In this document: in pieces, positions 8,407 through 15,889 of the stretch
Layout of the letters: each line of letters starts with the position of its first letter
How positions within the stretch are numbered: the first letter of the stretch is position 1
From: Longimicrobium sp.
Lineage (GTDB): Bacteria; Gemmatimonadota; Gemmatimonadetes; Longimicrobiales; Longimicrobiaceae
Assembly (NCBI GenBank): GCA_036377595.1
Contig: DASUYB010000123.1
Location: 1-33,724 of the forward strand
Length of the DNA stretch: 33,724 nt
Reading direction: 5' to 3'
Program-made: the position numbers and the translations under genes
Notes under the pieces: model-generated
Databases searched by the model: none
Seen by the model: the letters and a program-made list of their open reading frames with translations, nothing else
What the model was told of the DNA's origin: nothing

Positions 8407-8601
8407 ATGCCGACGCACGCGAAGGAGCAGGACATCCCGACGATCGACTACGACGACCCGGAGGAGCGCGCACTCGAGGCGCGGCTGATCGCGGCCGGCT
8501 ACAGGATGCCGACGAAGTCGCTCGATCGCCCGCGGCAGGCGGTGAAGAAGCGTCCGTGGTGGAAGGCGTTCTTCGTCCGACTCTTCCGCCTGAACCAGTA
8601 G
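8407..8601 (+). CDS. Small protein upstream of PIN toxin, putative antitoxin
   Basis: This encodes 64 residues. The ATG at 8407 has GGGAGGG just upstream, which decides the start. It ends two bases before the PIN-domain gene, the usual arrangement of an antitoxin before a VapC-type toxin. The N-terminal half is acidic (IDYDDPEERALEARL). The C-terminal third is basic and aromatic (KKRPWWKAFFVRLFRL). I do not recognise an AbrB, RHH, PhD or MerR-like DNA-binding fold in it. The basic tail could contact DNA or RNA, or the acidic part could fill the toxin's active site, but both ideas are inference from position and charge. A candidate promoter lies at 8335-8363. Confidence 0.65.
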   Translation: MPTHAKEQDIPTIDYDDPEERALEARLIAAGYRMPTKSLDRPRQAVKKRPWWKAFFVRLFRLNQ

Positions 8602-8603
8602 CC

Positions 8604-9086
8604 ATGGTGTTCTGGGACACGAGCGCGCTCGTCAAGGCGTATACGGTCGAGCCCGGGACCCCAACGGTGCAGGCGGCCCTGCAGGCTCTTGTGCGCAGAT
8701 CCTCCGTGACCCCGTTCGTCGCGCTGGAGACGCTCACCGTGCTGTCCAAGCTGTTGCGGAGCGGCACCTTTTCCGCGGCGGACTACAACCGGGCGCGGCT
8801 GGAATTCCACCGCGACTATCCGCGGCGGTTCGTCCGCCTGGGCGTGAGGCGCCATGTCCGCAGCCACGCGCTGAGCCTGGCGGAGAAGCATCGCAAGGCT
8901 GGCGTTGGCGCGCTGGACATCCTCCATCTCGCCTGCGCGCTGGACGTGAAGGCTCGGGCGCATCCCCGCCCCGCCGTGTTCGCCGTGGCGGACGGGCCGC
9001 TGCGGCGGATCGCCACGCTCGAAGGGGTGCGCACCTTCGACCCCGAGGCGCAGTCCGTCTCCGACCTCATGCGGGCTCTTCGTTAG
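8604..9086 (+). CDS. PIN-domain RNase, VapC-type toxin
   Basis: This 160-residue protein has the PIN-domain layout of VapC toxins, Mg-dependent RNases that cut tRNA, rRNA or mRNA. The N-terminal WDTSALVK supplies Asp5. The other acidic residues of the site are likely Glu42 (VALETLTV), Asp105 (GALDILHLACAL) and Asp130 (VADGPLRRIA). The length is somewhat above the roughly 130-140 residues usual for VapC. The ATG follows the small upstream gene by two bases, so the pair is probably co-translated. A strong hairpin at 9142-9172 closes the operon. The RNA target cannot be read from the sequence. Confidence 0.85.
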   Translation: MVFWDTSALVKAYTVEPGTPTVQAALQALVRRSSVTPFVALETLTVLSKLLRSGTFSAADYNRARLEFHRDYPRRFVRLGVRRHVRSHALSLAEKHRKAGVGALDILHLACALDVKARAHPRPAVFAVADGPLRRIATLEGVRTFDPEAQSVSDLMRALR

Positions 9087-9141
9087 CCTCCATCTCCATC
9101 CCCGCGACGCACTCTGTCGCAGCCACGCTCGCCGTCAGGCT

Positions 9142-9180
9142 CCGCCCCGTCCGCAAACTCCGGACGGGGCGGTCGCGTTT
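9142..9180 (+). terminator. Terminator after PIN toxin gene
   Basis: A perfect 12-bp stem (9142-9153 with 9161-9172, arm CCGCCCCGTCCG) has a 7-base loop and is followed by TCGCGTTT. It begins 55 bases after the toxin stop. Confidence 0.7.
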
Positions 9181-9282
9181 CGCGGCCAACGGCGGACGCG
9201 GGTGGCGAGCCGCACCGGACTCTCCATCCCCCTTGCCGAGCGCACCTTGAACGCGTCGGCGGCGGGAATGCCCGCCGCCCGC

Positions 9283-9323
9283 GGGGCGCGCCGGCCCCCG
9301 CGAACGCCGGACCGGCGCGCCCC
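9283..9323 (+). promoter_or_regulatory. Long GC hairpin in hsp20 leader
   Basis: A perfect 12-bp stem (9283-9294 with 9312-9323, arm GGGGCGCGCCGG) encloses 17 bases. It ends about 53 bases before the hsp20 start and does not cover the ribosome site. Whether it is in the mRNA leader depends on an unseen promoter. It is too stable for a ROSE-type thermometer. Confidence 0.4.
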
Positions 9324-9376
9324 GCCCGCGGCCACGCGGCCGCGCGACGAGGACCCTGGGACGAGGGGAGGGATGT

Positions 9377-9832
9377 ATGCCGCTGATCCGCACCAATCGC
9401 AGCCTTGCGCCGCTCGACGAGATGACGCAGGTGACCAACCGCCTGCGCCGCCTCTTCGACACGCCGTTCGACCTGGAGCTGTTCCCGCAGCCGGTGGGGT
9501 GGCTTCCCGCCGTGGAGATCACGGAGATGGCCGAGGAGCTGCTGCTGACGGCGGAGCTGCCGGGGATGACGAAGGAGGACGTGGAGCTCTTCGTGGAGAA
9601 CAACGTCCTGACCCTGCGCGGCGAGAAGAAGCAGGAGTGGACCGAGGACGACCGCGACCGCAGGGTGCACCTGTGGGAGCGCACCTACGGCACCTTCACC
9701 CGCGCGTTCACGCTGCCGCGCGAGGTGGAGGCCGAGAAGATCCGGGCCGAGTTCCTCGACGGCGTGCTGACGCTGCACCTGCCCAAGACCGAGAAGGCCA
9801 TGGGCCGCAAGATCGAGATCACGGCGATGTGA
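9377..9832 (+). CDS. hsp20: Hsp20-family small heat-shock protein
   Basis: This 151-residue ATP-independent holdase binds unfolding proteins in the cytoplasm. The alpha-crystallin domain spans about 44-140 and includes VEITEMAEELLLTAELPGM, VLTLRGEKK and the family signature DGVLTLHLPK. A short C-terminal tail carries an I-x-I motif (IEI), used for oligomer assembly. The ATG at 9377 follows GGGGAGGG at four bases. An overlapping ATG four bases earlier is out of frame. Two hairpins follow the stop. A CBS-domain gene follows on the same strand after 82 bases. Confidence 0.95.
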   Translation: MPLIRTNRSLAPLDEMTQVTNRLRRLFDTPFDLELFPQPVGWLPAVEITEMAEELLLTAELPGMTKEDVELFVENNVLTLRGEKKQEWTEDDRDRRVHLWERTYGTFTRAFTLPREVEAEKIRAEFLDGVLTLHLPKTEKAMGRKIEITAM

Positions 9833-9840
9833 TCCCGAAC

Positions 9841-9890
9841 GCCGCCGGGCCGGGTTCCCTGCGGCCCGGCGGCGCGTCCCCTGACGCGCC
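9841..9890 (+). terminator. Two tandem hairpins after hsp20
   Basis: Stem 1 is a perfect 12 bp (9841-9852 with 9862-9873). Stem 2 is GGCGCGTC-CCCT-GACGCGCC (9871-9890), 8 bp. They share bases 9871-9873, so both cannot form fully together. There is no T-tract. They lie between hsp20 and the CBS gene and could end or attenuate the transcript. Confidence 0.5.
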
Positions 9891-9914
9891 GCGCGGGCGG
9901 CGCGGAGGTGACCG

Positions 9915-10358
9915 ATGAAGGCGAGAGACCTGATGAGCACCGAGCCGGTGGCGGTGACGCCGGGCGACCCGCTGCTCCGCGCCGCCTGCGCCATGCGCGA
10001 CCTGAACGTGGGGATGGTGCCGGTGGTCGACAGCCGCGAGGAGATGCACGCCGTGGGCGTGATCACCGACCGCGACATCGTGGTGCGCCACGTGGCCGCG
10101 GGGCACCAGCACGCCTGCACCTGCGGCCACGTGATGTCGCGCGCGCCGCTGGTGTGCGTTGCCCCCGACGCGTCCATCGGCGACGTGATGCGGCGGATGG
10201 CGGTGCACCGCGTGCGCCGCGTGCTGGTGATCGCCCACGGGCGGCTCGTCGGCGTTGTGTCCGCGGCCGACATCCTGGCGCGCGAGCGGCGCGTGGCCCC
10301 CGACTTCGTGGAGAAGGTGCTGGAGCAGATCGCCGAGCCGGAGCTGGCTTCGGTGTGA
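9915..10358 (+). CDS. Two-CBS-domain protein
   Basis: This 147-residue soluble protein is made only of a CBS pair (Bateman module), which usually binds adenosine nucleotides or S-adenosylmethionine. CBS1 covers about 1-62 (DLMSTEPVAVTPGD, GVITDRDIV). CBS2 covers about 73-124 (VMSRAPLVCVAPD, GVVSAADIL). No effector domain is attached, so it probably acts by binding a partner or as a nucleotide sensor. GGAGGTG before the ATG supports the start. Stand-alone CBS pairs are often stress-linked, and hsp20 lies just upstream. Confidence 0.93.
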   Translation: MKARDLMSTEPVAVTPGDPLLRAACAMRDLNVGMVPVVDSREEMHAVGVITDRDIVVRHVAAGHQHACTCGHVMSRAPLVCVAPDASIGDVMRRMAVHRVRRVLVIAHGRLVGVVSAADILARERRVAPDFVEKVLEQIAEPELASV

Positions 10359-10374
10359 TCCACCATCACCCCAT

Positions 10375-10438
10375 GACCTCACGCGGAGCGCGGAGAAAGC
10401 GCTGCTCGCTCGGCGTCTCCGCGGCTCCGCGTGAGGCC
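10375..10438. repeat. Octamer palindrome (ACGCGGAG family), complete copy
   Basis: The left arm holds ACGCGGAG (10381-10388) plus a shortened second unit. The right arm holds the reverse units CTCCGCGG and CTCCGCGT (10417-10432). The ends read CCTCACG and CGTGAGG, so the whole folds into a hairpin with about 20 loop bases. Half copies occur at 18560-18583, 28444-28467 and 33326-33341. Confidence 0.7.
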
Positions 10439-10556
10439 ATCTTCGACGGGACAGGATGGAGACGGATTCGCGCGGGTGTCGTTTCCGGGGCGTGACGTGC
10501 GTTCTCCAGATTGAGCCTCCCGCTCGTCGCCCCATCCCCCAGCCCGAGACGACGCC

Positions 10557-10823
10557 ATGACCTCCCCGCTCCCGTCCGCCCGACGCCGCCGCACTGCCGC
10601 GCCCGACCTGGTGGTGCGCTGCCCCGCGTGCGGCCGCGAGGCGCGGGCCGAGGCGGTGCGCTCGCCGGGCGGGTGGGTGCACGCCGGCGCCATCCGCATG
10701 GAGACGCTGCTCGACCACGTGGAGTGCGACCTGTTCGCCCTCTCCGCCGAGTTCGGGCGCGTCGCGCTGTCCCACTCCCGCATCCGCATCGCCGCGATCT
10801 TCGGGGAGTCAAGATCGAGCTAA
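10557..10823 (+). CDS. Hypothetical small protein with CPxC motif
   Basis: This encodes 88 residues. After a basic, disordered N-terminus (1-15) comes VVRCPACGREARAEAV with Cys22 and Cys25. A third cysteine is at Cys57 (HVECDLF), so a metal site is possible but incomplete. I do not recognise a family. The ATG lacks a strong ribosome site, which weakens the call. Other frames here are also open because of the GC bias. Its neighbours are an octamer palindrome upstream and a large nested inverted repeat downstream. Confidence 0.45.
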   Translation: MTSPLPSARRRRTAAPDLVVRCPACGREARAEAVRSPGGWVHAGAIRMETLLDHVECDLFALSAEFGRVALSHSRIRIAAIFGESRSS

Positions 10824-10860
10824 TACCGGCTGCCGCAATTGATCGTGCATTCGGATCGAC

Positions 10861-11040
10861 GTCATTCCGAGCGGCGCCGCTGCTCCGAATCTTCAATCGC
10901 GCTGATGCCAGGCGGCGCCCGAGGAATCTGTGGCATGGGTCCGGGCGACAGGCGGACTGTGGCTCGGGAGCCGGCCACAGATTCCTCAGGCGCCACGGCT
11001 CGGCATGGAGGATAGGTCGGTGCGGCGCCTTCGGAATGAC
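10861..11040. repeat. Nested inverted repeat of 180 bases
   Basis: The outer arms are GTCATTCCGA plus GGCGCC (10861-10878) and GGCGCC plus TCGGAATGAC (11024-11040), with a small indel. The inner arms are 21 bases each (10914-10934 and 10974-10994) with one mismatch and the core GAGGAATCTGTGGC. The element folds into a long branched hairpin. Confidence 0.7.
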
Positions 11041-11114
11041 ATTCCTTCCGGCAATACACAGCTGATCCGGAAATTCGGTATAAGTCTGCCTCTCCCATCG
11101 GTTTGGGAGAGGTT

Positions 11115-11167
11115 GAAAAATGGAGATGGGCGAGACGGCAGTTTTGTCTCGCCCATCTCCATTTTTC
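11115..11167. terminator. Bidirectional terminator with perfect 22-bp stem
   Basis: Arms 11115-11136 and 11146-11167 are perfectly complementary over 22 bp, with a 9-base loop. The outer five A/T pairs supply an A-tract on one side and a T-tract on the other, so it can terminate in both directions. It lies 42 bases past the stop of the DAG-kinase-like gene, which reads towards it on the minus strand. Confidence 0.85.
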
Positions 11168-11208
11168 GGGTGAGGGCCCCATCCGGCGGCCCGCGCATCG
11201 GTACGTCG

Positions 11209-12171
11209 TCAGCGGGGGACGAGGACGTGGATGCCGCCGGGGACGGAGCGCGCCCGCAGCGGGGTGGCGGCCAGCGGCTCCCCGTCGGCCTCGGTGACCA
11301 CGATGGGATCGCTCTCGACGACGACGTCGCTGGCCTGCAGGAAGATCATCCGGTCGTCGCCGCCGAAGCGCTGGCGGTACAGGCGCCAGAGCATCATCGC
11401 CGCGTGCGTGGCCGTGCGCGGCGCGAAGATGCATACGTCGAGCTTGCCGTCGCGGTGCGTGCCGCCCGGGGCCAGGCGGAAGCGCAGCGTCTGCGGGTTG
11501 GTGACCACCATCCCCATGTTGGCCACCAGCACCATCGACGCGTCGAGCTCCAGCTCCTGCCCGTCGGCCACGATGCGGTAGCGCGCCGCCGGCGGCGACG
11601 ACGCCACCTTCAGCACCGCGTAGATGTAGGCGCCGAACCCCCAGCGGTCCTTGAGCTCGCGCGTGGCCAGCGCCACGATCTCCGCGTCCACCCCCGTCCC
11701 CGCCGCCACGGCGAAGTAGCGCCCCTCGGCCACCTGCCCCAGGTCCATCGGCGTGGTGTCGCCGTTGACGACGACGTCCACCGCGTGCTCCACCGAGCGG
11801 GGGATGCCCAGGTTGAAGGCGACCTGGTTCCCCGTGCCCTTGGGGATGATCCCCAGCGGCACGCCGGTGCCCACGAGCCCGGTGATCACCTCGCCCACCG
11901 TGCCGTCGCCGCCCACGGCGATGACGGCGCGGTACCCTTGGGCGGCGGCCTCGCGCGCGAAGCGCTCGGCGTCGCCGGGGCCGCGCGTCTCCACCACCTC
12001 GAACGGGCTGCGGCGCACGGCGAAGGCGCCCGCCAGCAGCCGCAGCACGCGGTCGGTGTCGGCCTGGCCCGCGACGGGATTGAGCACGACCAGGTTGCGC
12101 CCGGCGTTGGCGGCCGCCGCCACGGGGTCGAGCAGCGCGGTGGGGTCGTACGTGGCTAGCGGATGATCCAT
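11209..12171 (-). CDS. Diacylglycerol kinase catalytic-domain protein
   Basis: This 320-residue protein belongs to the DagK/YegS-like lipid kinase family, which phosphorylates diacylglycerol or related lipids at the inner membrane. The catalytic domain starts near 25 (LVVLNPVAG). It has the nucleotide-binding VGGDGTVGEV (86-95) and IPKGTGNQVA (109-118). The C-terminal beta domain ends in VVTEADGEPLAATP and IHVLVPR. The chosen ATG lies within the last codons of pgi, giving a 16-base overlap and likely co-transcription. Its ribosome site is weak. The exact lipid substrate is unknown. The terminator at 11115-11167 follows. Confidence 0.88.
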   Translation of the reverse strand: MDHPLATYDPTALLDPVAAAANAGRNLVVLNPVAGQADTDRVLRLLAGAFAVRRSPFEVVETRGPGDAERFAREAAAQGYRAVIAVGGDGTVGEVITGLVGTGVPLGIIPKGTGNQVAFNLGIPRSVEHAVDVVVNGDTTPMDLGQVAEGRYFAVAAGTGVDAEIVALATRELKDRWGFGAYIYAVLKVASSPPAARYRIVADGQELELDASMVLVANMGMVVTNPQTLRFRLAPGGTHRDGKLDVCIFAPRTATHAAMMLWRLYRQRFGGDDRMIFLQASDVVVESDPIVVTEADGEPLAATPLRARSVPGGIHVLVPR

Positions 12172-13571
12172 TCGTCGCGCTTGGGCTCCCGCCCGTCCCA
12201 TTCCTGTTTGAACGTCTCGTATCCCTTCCGGCCCATGATGCCGTAGGTCAGCTCCTTCCCCAGCTCCACCCCCGGCTGGTCCATCGGGTCGATGCCGTAG
12301 AAGTGGCCCGCATACACGGTGGCGATCTCCAGCAGCATGAACACCCCGCCCAGCGAGCGCGCGTCCACCCGCGGCAACTCGATGGTCATGTTCATCCGTC
12401 CCCGCTTCGTCAGCGCCGCCTCCGTCGCCATCCGCTCGGTGCGCAGCAGCTCGTTCAGCGTGTGCCCGCCGAGATACGCCAGCTCGCCCAGGTCGGGATG
12501 GAGGTTGGGGATCTCCAGGTCCACGGGCGACTCGCGCACGGCCAGGAAGGTGATGGTCTTGTCGAACGCGCCCTCCACGTACTCCTGCACCTGCGAGTGC
12601 TGGTCGGTCGCGCCGAGCGCCTTCGCCGGCGTGGGGCCGACGAACACGTCCTGCCCCGCGCGGCTCTTCTGCTTCCCCAGCGACTCCGCCCAGAGCTGCC
12701 GGAACCAGTCGGCCACGTCCTTCAGCGGGTCGGAGTACGGCATCATCACGTGCACGTTCGCCCGCTTCTCCGTGTCCGCCAGGTACTGGAGCGCGGCGAA
12801 CACCCCCGCCGGATTGCGCGCCAGCTCGTCCCCGTCGCAGCGATCGCGCATCTCCGCCGCGCCGGCCAGCAGCGCGCGGACGTCGATCCCCACCATCGCC
12901 GCGGGGAGGAGGCCCACGGCGGAGAGGACGGAGAAGCGCCCGCCGACAGAGGGGGGGATGGGCAGCGTGGCGATCCCCTCCGCGTCGGCGATCTGGCGCA
13001 GCACCCCCTTCTTCGGGTCGGTGACGAAGAGGAGGTGGCGCACGTAGCCGTCGTCGAGCTCCACCTGCAGCCGTTTGCGGATGATGAGGTACTGGCTCAT
13101 CGTCTCCGCGGTGCCGCCGCTCTTGGAGATGACGAGGAAGAGCGTGCGGCGGATGTCGAGCCGGTCCAGGAAGGGGGCGATGGTGGCCGGGTCGATGTTG
13201 TCGAGCACGTACAGGCGCGGGAAGAAGTCGCGCTCCTCGTCCGTGAGCTCGTTCCAGAACGGGTGCAGCAGCGCCGTGCGCAGGGCGATGGTGCCCAGCG
13301 CGCTCCCGCCGATCCCCAGCACCACGATGGTGCTGAACGTCTGCCCCAGCCCGTCGGCGAACTTCTCGATGGCGGCGACGGTCTCCTGCTCGTCGGGAAG
13401 CGCGTAGAAGCCCAGCTCGCCGGACCGGCGCCGCTCCTGCGCGTCGGCGTGCGCGGCGCGGAAGCGCTCGCCCATCGCCTCGAGGCGCGCGGGGTCGATC
13501 CCGTGGCCGCCGCCCAGCCGCGGGGCGAGCATGTTGTTGTAGTCCAGCACGATCGCGTCGCCGCCCATCAT
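12156..13571 (-). CDS. pgi: Glucose-6-phosphate isomerase
   Basis: This 471-residue cytoplasmic enzyme interconverts glucose 6-phosphate and fructose 6-phosphate in glycolysis and gluconeogenesis. The phosphate-binding motifs are GIGGSALGT (86-94) and ISKSGGTAET (148-157). The catalytic residues are likely Glu296 (LWAESLGK), His325 (DQHSQVQ) and the Lys in QPGVELGK (about 443). The length suits the shorter bacterial form. Two adjacent ATG codons (13571 and 13568) are possible; AGGGG sits better for the second. It overlaps the next gene by 16 bases. Pyruvate kinase lies further upstream on the same strand but is separated by two other genes. Confidence 0.95.
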   Translation of the reverse strand: MMGGDAIVLDYNNMLAPRLGGGHGIDPARLEAMGERFRAAHADAQERRRSGELGFYALPDEQETVAAIEKFADGLGQTFSTIVVLGIGGSALGTIALRTALLHPFWNELTDEERDFFPRLYVLDNIDPATIAPFLDRLDIRRTLFLVISKSGGTAETMSQYLIIRKRLQVELDDGYVRHLLFVTDPKKGVLRQIADAEGIATLPIPPSVGGRFSVLSAVGLLPAAMVGIDVRALLAGAAEMRDRCDGDELARNPAGVFAALQYLADTEKRANVHVMMPYSDPLKDVADWFRQLWAESLGKQKSRAGQDVFVGPTPAKALGATDQHSQVQEYVEGAFDKTITFLAVRESPVDLEIPNLHPDLGELAYLGGHTLNELLRTERMATEAALTKRGRMNMTIELPRVDARSLGGVFMLLEIATVYAGHFYGIDPMDQPGVELGKELTYGIMGRKGYETFKQEWDGREPKRDEWIIR

Positions 13572-13698
13572 CCACCCCTGTCGTGAAACTCTGATTGCAT
13601 CCCTGCCAGCTCCTCACCGGCAAGCCATCCAACGGAGACCGTCGGTGCGACGAGCAACTTTGTGCGCGGCCGCGGGCGGCCCCCTTCCCCCCGGCCCC

Positions 13699-13732
13699 CT
13701 CCCCCGCTTCGCAGGGGCGGGGGAGAACTCAG
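13699..13732. repeat. C-run/G-run repeat, copy 1
   Basis: The core CTCCCCCGCTTCGCAGGGG is followed by a G-run and GAGAACTCAG. The same arrangement recurs at 19021-19053 with a small indel in the G-run. Confidence 0.65.
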
Positions 13733-13768
13733 CGCGGTGAGCCGATGCCTGTGCCGACGCTGAGGTCT

Positions 13769-13815
13769 CCCCTCCCCCATCCCTCCCCCCTCGTGGGGGA
13801 GGGATGGGGGAGGGG
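13769..13815. repeat. Perfect 21-bp C-rich/G-rich palindrome
   Basis: Arms 13769-13789 and 13795-13815 are perfectly complementary, with a 5-base loop CTCGT. One strand is almost pure C and T, the other G and A. It lies 78 bases past the channel gene stop on the minus strand and may terminate that transcript. Confidence 0.7.
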
Positions 13816-13893
13816 GGGGAAGATCGCTGCGGCAACACCCGCGCCCGCCCGCCGCGTCAGCGTCCGCCCCCGCCGCAGGCCTCCCCCCGCCGA

Positions 13894-15825
13894 TCACTCC
13901 TCCGCCAGCACGATCACCTGGTCCGCGGCGGTGAAGCTGATCTGCTCGCCCTTCTTCGGGTTCAGCTTCACCCCGAACGCCTTGGCGGGGTCGAGCGCGT
14001 CGCCGTGGATGCGGTAGCCCATGGCCACCTGCCCCTGCCGCGCGGCCGCCTCCACCACGGTGTAGAAGTTAACCGGCCGCCCCGGCTCCACGTAGTCGCC
14101 CGCCGGCTTCAGGTAGATCTCCGAGCCCTCGGGGTCGAACAGGTCGCGGAAAACTACCGCCAGCTCCTTGTTCTCGGAAATCTGGGAGAGGAGGAGACTC
14201 ACCAGGTTGTCGCTGACGATGAAGTCGTCGGCGCGTGTCACCTGCGCCAGCTCGCGGTTGCGGATGTCCAGCATCTCGCTGACGATGGAGAAATCCTGGG
14301 CCAGCCGGTCCTGGAGGTCGCGCAGGTGCAGCAGGGTGATGAGCGTGCGCGCGTCGGCCTGCTGCGCCGCGTCCACGTCGCCGTTGGCGCGGCCGTCGGT
14401 GCTGCTCAGCACGATGATGTGGTCGTACGTGTCCACCTCCAGCGCGTCCAGCGTCCTCCGGTCCGTCGTGTCCCCCCGCCGCAGCGTGACGGCGAGGTTG
14501 GAGAGCTGGCGGTCGCCCATCCGCCCCGCGTCCTCGCGCGCCTGCGCCACCTCTTCGCTGTCGCCGACGACCAGCGCGGTGCTCCCCGGGCCCACGTAGG
14601 CGTCCAGCTCGCCCAGGATGGCGCCCGCGCGGTCGTTCCACCCCAGCACCAGCGTGCGCTCCGGCGCCCGCTCGCGCGGCTGCGCGCTGCGGATGGCGTC
14701 CTCGTCCACCGGCGGGCGGCCGTTGCCGGAGAGCCTGATCGTGTCGTCGTCCTGCGAGACGGCGATCACCCGGTCGTCCGCGCCCAGCCGCGTGTCCATC
14801 GGCGGGTTGAGCTTGATGCCCCCGTTGGAGAAGCGCACCCCGATCACCGCCGAGTCGTCGTACGCCATCAGCGCCTCGGCGAAGGTGTTCCCCGCCAGCG
14901 ACGGCTCGTGCTTGAAGTAGATCTCGTCGCCGCCGTAGTCCATCAGCTCCGTGTACGCCACCGAGAGCCCGGACTGGCGGCAGGTCTGCGCCGTCACCCG
15001 CGCGATCAGGTCGCCCGCCAGCACCAGCTCCACCTCGTCGCCGCCCACCATCTTCGCCACCTCGTGGTTGCGCGGGTCGCGGATGACGGTGACCACGTGG
15101 TACGGCTCCCTGCGCCGGTTGGGGTTGTTGGTGATGGCCAGGATGGCCTTGATCACGTGCGCGTCGGGGTCGTCGCTCTCGGGCGGGAGGATGATGATCG
15201 ACTTGGCCCCGTGCGGGTTCACGATCTCCAGGTCGGCCAGGTCGATGGGGCTGCCGGTGCGGAAGACCAGGCGCGTGCGCCCCGTATCGGCCACGCGCGC
15301 GCGGATCTCGTCCTGCATCTCCACCGCGTCGCGCTCGGCCAGGATGGCGATGCAGGAGCGGCGCTGGTTCTCGTTCGCCTGCACCAGCTCGGAAACGATG
15401 GTGAAGATCTGCGCCGACCATCCCAGCACCACCGTGTGCCCCTGCTCGGCCACGAACGAGCGCCCCTTCCGCAGCTCGTCCAGCTTCCCCTCGATCCCCG
15501 CCGACAGCACGCCGATCAGCGTGCTGACGATGAAGATGCCGCCCAGCGTGATGGCCAGCATGGCGAAGAGGAAGGGCCACGGCCCCGCGTCGCCGCCCAT
15601 GGTGCCGCTGTCGAGCGTGCGCATCAGCCCCGCCCAGGCCACGTCCAGGAAGCCGCGGTGGTCGGGGTCCACGCCGCTCACCACCACGATCAGCGAGACC
15701 ACGGCGATGAGCAGGACGGAGACGACGAACAGCCACAGGATCAGCACGGCGGGCCCGCGGGCCATGGTGTTGTCGAACCAGTAGCGCAGCCGCTGGCGCG
15801 TGGAGATGCGGGTCGATGTGGACAT
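13894..15825 (-). CDS. CASTOR/POLLUX-type ion channel with RCK domains
   Basis: This 643-residue membrane protein resembles the CASTOR/POLLUX/DMI1 ion-channel family known from plants, with bacterial homologues. The first helix is about 24-50 and the second about 84-111. Between them lies a pore segment (FLDVAWAGLMRTLDSGT, 59-75). A first Rossmann-type regulatory domain begins at HTVVLGWSAQ (130-139) and a second near TLVLGWNDRAGAILGEL (about 391). Two RCK modules on a two-helix pore unit suggest a tetrameric, ligand-gated cation channel. The ion is unknown. No canonical TVGYG potassium filter is seen. Its neighbours, a PhnP-like hydrolase and pyk on the same strand, do not explain its role. 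Confidence 0.88.
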   Translation of the reverse strand: MSTSTRISTRQRLRYWFDNTMARGPAVLILWLFVVSVLLIAVVSLIVVVSGVDPDHRGFLDVAWAGLMRTLDSGTMGGDAGPWPFLFAMLAITLGGIFIVSTLIGVLSAGIEGKLDELRKGRSFVAEQGHTVVLGWSAQIFTIVSELVQANENQRRSCIAILAERDAVEMQDEIRARVADTGRTRLVFRTGSPIDLADLEIVNPHGAKSIIILPPESDDPDAHVIKAILAITNNPNRRREPYHVVTVIRDPRNHEVAKMVGGDEVELVLAGDLIARVTAQTCRQSGLSVAYTELMDYGGDEIYFKHEPSLAGNTFAEALMAYDDSAVIGVRFSNGGIKLNPPMDTRLGADDRVIAVSQDDDTIRLSGNGRPPVDEDAIRSAQPRERAPERTLVLGWNDRAGAILGELDAYVGPGSTALVVGDSEEVAQAREDAGRMGDRQLSNLAVTLRRGDTTDRRTLDALEVDTYDHIIVLSSTDGRANGDVDAAQQADARTLITLLHLRDLQDRLAQDFSIVSEMLDIRNRELAQVTRADDFIVSDNLVSLLLSQISENKELAVVFRDLFDPEGSEIYLKPAGDYVEPGRPVNFYTVVEAAARQGQVAMGYRIHGDALDPAKAFGVKLNPKKGEQISFTAADQVIVLAEE

Positions 15826-15889
15826 GGGAGATGGGATGAGACGGGTGGGAGGATGGAGACGAGGAGAACGGCGGAGAAAGTGGAGGCGG

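Larger units (their letters stand above)
10824..11208. other. Gene-free stretch with palindromes
   Basis: This 385-base stretch is taken up mostly by a nested inverted repeat (10861-11040) and a strong terminator palindrome (11115-11167). No coding frame here looks real. Confidence 0.6.
13572..13893. other. Gap upstream of pgi
   Basis: This 322-base gap between pgi and the channel gene holds two C/G-run palindromes (13699-13732 and 13769-13815). No gene is seen, and no clear promoter for pgi was recognised. Confidence 0.5.

Noticed and set aside
5307-9086. A 1259-codon plus-strand frame antisense to the NRPS that runs into the PIN gene
   Set aside because: The part before 8604 is low-complexity shadow; the PIN protein has its own start two bases after the upstream gene.
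9283-9323. ROSE-type RNA thermometer for hsp20
   Set aside because: The stem is too GC-rich to melt at growth temperatures and does not cover the ribosome site.
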